DNA from: Lutimonas zeaxanthinifaciens
Lineage (GTDB): Bacteria; Bacteroidota; Bacteroidia; Flavobacteriales; Flavobacteriaceae
NCBI RefSeq assembly: GCF_030503675.1
Contig: NZ_CP129964.1
Location: 1,612,001 to 1,676,000, forward strand
Direction: 5' to 3'
DNA: 64,000 nt
Translations under genes and position numbers: made by a program
The notes under the pieces: model-generated
What the model was told of the DNA's origin: nothing
Seen by the model: only the letters and a program-made list of their open reading frames with translations
Databases searched by the model: none
Part shown: positions 60,440 to 64,000 of the stretch, one piece after another
Position numbering within the stretch: position 1 is the stretch's first letter
Layout: each line of letters opens with the position of its first letter

Positions 60440-61318
60440 TTATGATTTGAATTGGGCGAAGTAATTGTCAAAGTTACCCGTGTAGAATCTGGGATGATAT
60501 TCAAGCCCCAGCCCGTCTTTTTGAACAGGATCTTCCCAGACCAATTGGAGCCCTAATTGTCTGTTGATTTCATACGAGTCATACCGCATTGTAAAAGAAC
60601 AGAATTCATAATCTGTTTCCAGCGTCTTAAAGAAATCAAGATAACTATGTGCCAGATAATAAATATTATCGTTGCAGTCTGCTGTAATATCGTAGTTAAA
60701 AAAAACGGGGTGATCCATGGTTTTATAATTGGCAAGGTCTGAGATTTGGATGTCTGCCTCAACCATTTCTCTCTCTCTCAATTTTCTGTACGCTTCCTTA
60801 TTTAGTGGCAGAACGATGCAATGTCCGGAATAATTATTATGGTCATCCATAATAATGAGATTGATCGTCGGAAGTAATTCCACAGCCCTAGCTAATACTG
60901 CCCTTGAGATCGGTTCTCTGTTATTTTTTTGAAGCATCAGGTCTTTCCTCAGAATATCCATATCAGTGCTTACATCTATGGTCCTGATTCTTTTTGCCAT
61001 TTCCTTTACCCTGTCTTTTAACCATTTTGCGTCTGGCAACTCATTGTTCAGCACTGTGAGCGAGTATTTTCTGATTCTGAAATCATAGAAGGTCGGAATC
61101 GGAACAGAGGCATTCAAATTACGTATGAGCTGATAGGGAAGAAGGGTAGCTTCCGCCAATTCCTTTTCCTTGTCCGGTTTGATCAAAGTGATATCCTTTT
61201 CCCAACGTTGAATGGTTCGAACATCTACATTGATCAAGGAGGATAAATCCAGTTGAGATATTTCTCTGTCATGTCTATAATCGATGAGTAATTCACCTAT
61301 AGAAAAATACTGTTTCAT
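60440..61318 (-). CDS. HTH (XRE) protein with uncharacterised C-terminal domain
   Basis: A 292-residue protein. Residues 8-60 are an XRE-type helix-turn-helix (IGELLIDYRHDREISQLDLS, LINVDVRTIQRWEKD). The C-terminal half (about 140-290) is a mixed domain with GHCIVLPLNKEAYRKLRERE, then VFFNYDITADCNDNIYYLAH and YEINRQLGLQLVWED, a pattern like GNAT-type acyltransferase folds found fused to regulators, but the acetyl-CoA loop (Q/R-x-x-G-x-G) is missing, so it may bind a small ligand instead. It may regulate itself or its neighbours; the surrounding gaps are unusually long for this window. Confidence 0.72.
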   Translation of the reverse strand: MKQYFSIGELLIDYRHDREISQLDLSSLINVDVRTIQRWEKDITLIKPDKEKELAEATLLPYQLIRNLNASVPIPTFYDFRIRKYSLTVLNNELPDAKWLKDRVKEMAKRIRTIDVSTDMDILRKDLMLQKNNREPISRAVLARAVELLPTINLIIMDDHNNYSGHCIVLPLNKEAYRKLREREMVEADIQISDLANYKTMDHPVFFNYDITADCNDNIYYLAHSYLDFFKTLETDYEFCSFTMRYDSYEINRQLGLQLVWEDPVQKDGLGLEYHPRFYTGNFDNYFAQFKS

Positions 61319-61682
61319 GATTCAGGTTAAGTCATAAAAATAATGAAAAATCCTTTAGCTACGATTTGTTTAACTCTAAGTCGTATTTGATATGGACAAA
61401 AAATATGAATGAGATAAGAAGGTGGTCATGGAAATTCAAAAAATGTTTACAGGATTTGAATTATATGTTTTTAGATAACGCTTCTTCAAAAGAGCTTCTC
61501 AGTTCAAACTTTAACAAATGTTACAGTCATATATTCACAATTTTGATCTGTATGAGCCTTACATTGATGAAAGAATAAAATGTAATATTCTGGTAATTAG
61601 TATTTAACGTATAAATTTACTTTTTGTTAACAATTTGGTAATATTTTTAATGTGTAAGTATTACAAAATAGAAATTTATTAT
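61319..61682. other. AT-rich gene-free stretch upstream of the HTH gene
   Basis: No convincing gene is seen between the HTH gene and the candidate RNA at 61691. One 70-codon open frame (61366-61578, plus) has a low-complexity, unfamilial translation and is rejected. The stretch holds AT runs such as TTGTTAACAATTTGG near 61624, and would be expected to contain the promoters of the HTH gene (minus) and of the RNA (plus). Confidence 0.5.
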
Positions 61683-61690
61683 TATTTTTG

Positions 61691-61766
61691 ATATGCGTTT
61701 CAAAATACTCGGGGGAAAAGTTTTGAAACTAATCGAACCTGACGGATGTTTCTGTCAGGTTTTTTT
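61691..61766 (+). ncRNA. Candidate small RNA: two hairpins and an intrinsic terminator
   Basis: A -7-like TATTTTTG (61683-61690) is followed at once by a compact element. Hairpin 1 pairs GTTTCAAAA (61697-61705) with TTTTGAAAC (61721-61729), nine perfect pairs around a 15-base G-rich loop (TACTCGGGGGAAAAG). After a 7-base linker, hairpin 2 is a 10-bp terminator stem (ACCTGACGGA with TCTGTCAGGT, loop TGTT) and a run of seven T (61760-61766). No coding gene precedes it on this strand, and the next gene is on the other strand, so it is not the tail of an mRNA. A good -33 box is not seen, and expression is not shown. Confidence 0.6.
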
Positions 61767-61822
61767 GTTCTATAATTACGACTTCAGAATATAACAAAAA
61801 GAGATTTCTTACAGTTTAAGGC

Positions 61823-61865
61823 AAAAAAAAAGTTGGATATCAATCTTGACGTCCAACTTTTTCTT
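61823..61865. terminator. Terminator of the glucan phosphorylase gene (bidirectional)
   Basis: AGTTGGA (61831-61837) pairs with TCCAACT (61852-61858), extended by A/T pairs outside. On the minus strand the nine A at 61823-61831 make a T-run, so it ends the phosphorylase transcript, whose stop is at 61881. It would also stop plus-strand read-through from the candidate RNA. Confidence 0.85.
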
Positions 61866-61880
61866 TTCTAAAAGTGCCTA

Positions 61881-63536
61881 TTACTTAAACAGTTTCTTGT
61901 AATATTGATCAGCCATTCGATGGCTCGTAAATTCTGGAATAACTCCGTCAATTCCTTTAAATACAATTTCCTGCCATTTTTCAGGATTATCGTAATAGGT
62001 AGGAATTACTTTATTCTCCAAAATGTCATATAGATTGTCCGCATCCATTTTATCCTGGTCCCAGTGAGGTAAATTGTGATCTAATTCAGGAAGTACAAAA
62101 CAATTTTTACCATTTTTCTGGAATTCAGGAATCCATCCGTCATTGATAGAAACATTTACTGAACCATTCATAGCCGCTGTCATTCCACTCGTTCCTGAAG
62201 CTTCTCTTGTAATTCTTGGTGTATTCAACCAAATATCCGAACCAAATTTCAATTTTCTTGAAAGTTCAATTTCATAACCTACAAGTACGGCGAGATTGGT
62301 TTTTTGCTTGGAATAGTTTACCAAATGATTGAAGATGTCAATAGCATAAAAATCATAAGGATAAGGTTTTCCCGCCCAAATGATCTGAACCGGATATTTT
62401 TCATTTGAAATCAAACGCTCAAATCTTTCAAGATCATGAAGTAGCAAGTCAGCTCTTTTGTAACCTGCAAATCTTCTCGCCCAAACAAAAGTAAGCACAT
62501 TCGGATCAAACATTTTATTCGTTTGATGTGCAACCTCAGTAAAAAGTTCCTGTTTTAATTCAGTTTTTCTTTTTTGATAGGCTTTGACCTGTTTTCTTTC
62601 CCAGGTTCGTTTTATCGTTTTATCCTGCCAGAAAGTCTGACTTTGAGCATTGGTAATTGGAATGATATTGCAGGTATTGTCAAAATCTTTCCACATATCC
62701 TTGGCTACCTTGGCGTGCAACTTAGAAACCGCATTGGCTTTTTTAGCCATTCTTAAGGCGGATACCGTATAATTGATCATACCACCGTTTACCGTTTCTT
62801 TTTGCAATTCTTCTTCAGAAAGATTTCTTCCAAAGAATCCGCAACGATTTAAATGACGGGCATCTCTTTCTTCGTTTCCTGCTTTTTCAGGTGTATGTGT
62901 TGTAAACACAAATTGATTCTTTTTGACTCCCTGATCTTTTAAATAATAGAAAGCAGGCAAGGCATGGCCTTCATTCAAATGATAAATGTCTGAACCACCA
63001 AGTGCTTCAACTACTTTTGCTCCTCCGATGCCAAGTACAATACTCTGTGATACACGAGTTACTTCATTGGCATCATACAAATGGTTGGTAATCGTTCTGG
63101 ATAAATGGTCATTACCGTCAACATCCGTACTCAATAAATAAATTGGAACCGTACCAAATATTTCAGGTTTTAATACGTAGGCCCTTACCTTAACGCGTGG
63201 ATTATCATGCAAATGCACCTCTACTTCAATTCCTGTGTCTTCGAGGAAGTCAAATGTTTTTTCAATAAAATCAGTTCGTAAGGTCTGGTCCTCATTTCTT
63301 CCCTGGTCATAATATCCATATTTCCAAAGCATACCAATACCGATCATATTCTGCTTCAATTCAAATCCTGACTTCATATGAGATCCGGCTAAGAATCCCA
63401 ATCCACCTGAATATATATTTAGCGCCTGATCAATACCAAATTCCATACTGAAATAGGCGGCTTTCTTCTGATACTCCTTTGCCGGTTTATACGGATGGTA
63501 CCAGGTACTGTATTTACTTTTTGTTAGTGTCTCCAT
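61881..63536 (-). CDS. glgP: Alpha-glucan phosphorylase family protein lacking the PLP lysine
   Basis: A 551-residue protein of the GT35 alpha-glucan phosphorylase family (the short TIGR02094-like group). Conserved text: AYFSMEFGIDQALNIYSGGL, VYHLNEGHALPAFYYLKD-like DIYHLNEGHALPAFYYL, VWARRFAGYKRADLLL and LNTPRITREASGTSGM. Glycogen phosphorylases have Lys at the next position (Lys680 in rabbit muscle enzyme, E-A-S-G-T-x-x-M-K), which holds PLP; here it is Thr453 (codon 62180-62178). PLP catalysis is therefore doubtful, though related Bacteroidota proteins may share this. Start: ATG 63536; the frame opens at a TTG (63557) that overlaps a TACATTTG promoter element and is not used. Confidence 0.88.
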   Translation of the reverse strand: METLTKSKYSTWYHPYKPAKEYQKKAAYFSMEFGIDQALNIYSGGLGFLAGSHMKSGFELKQNMIGIGMLWKYGYYDQGRNEDQTLRTDFIEKTFDFLEDTGIEVEVHLHDNPRVKVRAYVLKPEIFGTVPIYLLSTDVDGNDHLSRTITNHLYDANEVTRVSQSIVLGIGGAKVVEALGGSDIYHLNEGHALPAFYYLKDQGVKKNQFVFTTHTPEKAGNEERDARHLNRCGFFGRNLSEEELQKETVNGGMINYTVSALRMAKKANAVSKLHAKVAKDMWKDFDNTCNIIPITNAQSQTFWQDKTIKRTWERKQVKAYQKRKTELKQELFTEVAHQTNKMFDPNVLTFVWARRFAGYKRADLLLHDLERFERLISNEKYPVQIIWAGKPYPYDFYAIDIFNHLVNYSKQKTNLAVLVGYEIELSRKLKFGSDIWLNTPRITREASGTSGMTAAMNGSVNVSINDGWIPEFQKNGKNCFVLPELDHNLPHWDQDKMDADNLYDILENKVIPTYYDNPEKWQEIVFKGIDGVIPEFTSHRMADQYYKKLFK

Positions 63537-63554
63537 GTCTTCAAAATTAAGCAG

Positions 63555-63562
63555 CAAATGTA
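63555..63562 (-). promoter_or_regulatory. -7 promoter element of the phosphorylase gene
   Basis: On the minus strand TACATTTG matches TAnnTTTG and lies 18 bases before ATG 63536. A 12-bp perfect palindrome, ATATCATGATAT, sits further upstream at 63600-63611 and could be an operator. No -33 TTG at the right spacing. Confidence 0.45.
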
Positions 63563-63657
63563 ATAAAATAAGATGTAATTAAATACGACAAATATTGTCA
63601 TATCATGATATAATATTAAACTTTACAAAGGCCTCGACCGAGTCATATAAATATTTT

Positions 63658-64000
63658 TTATTTCTCAATGACCTGCTTTACCAAACCACAGGCAAGCATT
63701 GCATTTCCAAAGTAGGGGTTGAGCACATTTTCACTGTCACTTAACCAATAAGCTCCCTTATCATTGTCAGCCATCGGGCAATATTGATGATAAACTTCCT
63801 GACCCACACCAAAGATCTGAACTGCATTGGTAGTGTAATTGGACAGGTCTTTAAAATGACTTCTTTGTTGTTCCAAGCTGTTGGTAGCACTTATTTTCCC
63901 GGCTTCAATTTCCATATTGTTCTTTATTTTCTCCCATGATTCAATGGAGATACTATCCTCTAAGTCATCTGAACTAACTTTGGAAAGTTCAGTCAACATT
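63658..64000 (-). CDS. DUF3347 domain protein, C-terminal part, cut by window edge
   Basis: The last 113 or more residues of a DUF3347-type protein; the gene runs off the right edge. The diagnostic C-terminal motif is complete: YHQYCPMADNDKGAYWLSD, then NPYFGNAMLACGLVKQVI. In characterised and annotated members this domain, with the C-P-M motif, occurs in periplasmic proteins linked to copper or heavy-metal efflux (CusB-like adaptors), so metal binding by the Cys, Met and second Cys is plausible. An in-frame ATG at 63999 is probably internal. Whether it is a stand-alone protein or the end of an adaptor cannot be told here. Confidence 0.82.
   Translation of the reverse strand, partial: MLTELSKVSSDDLEDSISIESWEKIKNNMEIEAGKISATNSLEQQRSHFKDLSNYTTNAVQIFGVGQEVYHQYCPMADNDKGAYWLSDSENVLNPYFGNAMLACGLVKQVIEK

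Noticed and set aside
61366-61578. 70-codon plus-strand ORF in the large gap
   Set aside because: AT-rich translation without family resemblance, signal peptide or start context; the region also contains likely promoters, and nothing indicates translation.
61691-61766. Reading the RNA candidate as 6S RNA
   Set aside because: 6S RNA needs a long rod with a central bubble mimicking an open promoter; this element has two short hairpins and is under 80 bases.
1-64000. Prophage, insertion sequence, CRISPR or toxin-antitoxin system
   Set aside because: No integrase, transposase, terminal repeats, direct-repeat arrays, Cas genes or recognisable toxin-antitoxin pairs were found; the gene content is core chromosomal.

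Overview
The window is a contiguous, AT-rich, gene-dense piece of chromosome from a member of the Bacteroidota, most likely a marine Flavobacteriaceae. The evidence is a gliding-motility-type adhesin with a type IX secretion (T9SS) type B C-terminal domain directly followed by a PorP/SprF partner, promoters of the Bacteroidota type (TTG-N19/20-TAnnTTTG) in front of rpsA, glmM and hup, little visible Shine-Dalgarno, and typical flavobacterial neighbourhoods (recQ/kdsD/tatC/lptB, the PpiC-SurA-MoxR cluster, and fmt-hup-yqgE). The genus cannot be fixed from sequence alone. I see no phage, insertion sequence, CRISPR array or plasmid function.

Layout. 1-5 kb: nadC (cut by the left edge), rlmH, a DUF808 membrane protein, a DUF3124 lipoprotein, a 3'-truncated marC abutting a convergent small membrane gene, then HupE/UreJ and a membrane-anchored parvulin. 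5-9 kb: two tandem secreted DUF3604 (PHP-like) proteins. 9-15 kb: rdgB, topoisomerase IV (parC, parE), pssA. 15-21 kb: SYLF protein, T9SS adhesin plus PorP/SprF, small secreted proteins. 21-28 kb: lptB, DUF1801/YdeI protein, tatC, kdsD, recQ, ppk2, ZIP transporter. 28-37 kb: rRNA methyltransferase, GNAT, DUF4421 protein, tRNA-Met, START-like protein, class IV aminotransferase, yqgE, hup, fmt, a second recQ, an AAA ATPase. 37-43 kb: an envelope-chaperone operon of two parvulin proteins and a related lipoprotein, ending in MoxR. 43-57 kb: an unusual rpsA, glmM, a class V aminotransferase, two lipid A-type acyltransferases, rhomboid, yidC, an M20 peptidase, hisS, folE. 57-64 kb: acyl-CoA reductase, ferredoxin, panE-like reductase, an HTH protein, a candidate small RNA, an alpha-glucan phosphorylase homologue and a DUF3347 fragment.

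How the parts fit together. Much of the window serves the cell envelope. YidC and TatC insert or export proteins, the SurA/PpiC group folds outer-membrane clients, LptB, KdsD and the acyltransferases build and export lipopolysaccharide, PssA makes phospholipid, GlmM makes the amino-sugar precursor, and T9SS proteins decorate the surface. The rest is housekeeping: translation (rpsA, fmt, hisS, tRNA, rRNA methylation), DNA topology and repair (parCE, two recQ, hup), and nucleotide, NAD and folate metabolism.

Most notable: (1) ribosomal protein S1 carries an N-terminal DUF2853 domain joined by a Lys/Glu-rich linker, a fusion that ties an uncharacterised family to the ribosome; (2) the alpha-glucan phosphorylase homologue has Thr where the PLP-binding Lys is expected; (3) a compact two-hairpin element with its own intrinsic terminator lies in a gene-free gap near 61.7 kb and looks like a small RNA gene; (4) the DUF3604 pair next to a parvulin and HupE/UreJ forms an uncharacterised envelope module; (5) marC is broken exactly where a convergent gene ends.
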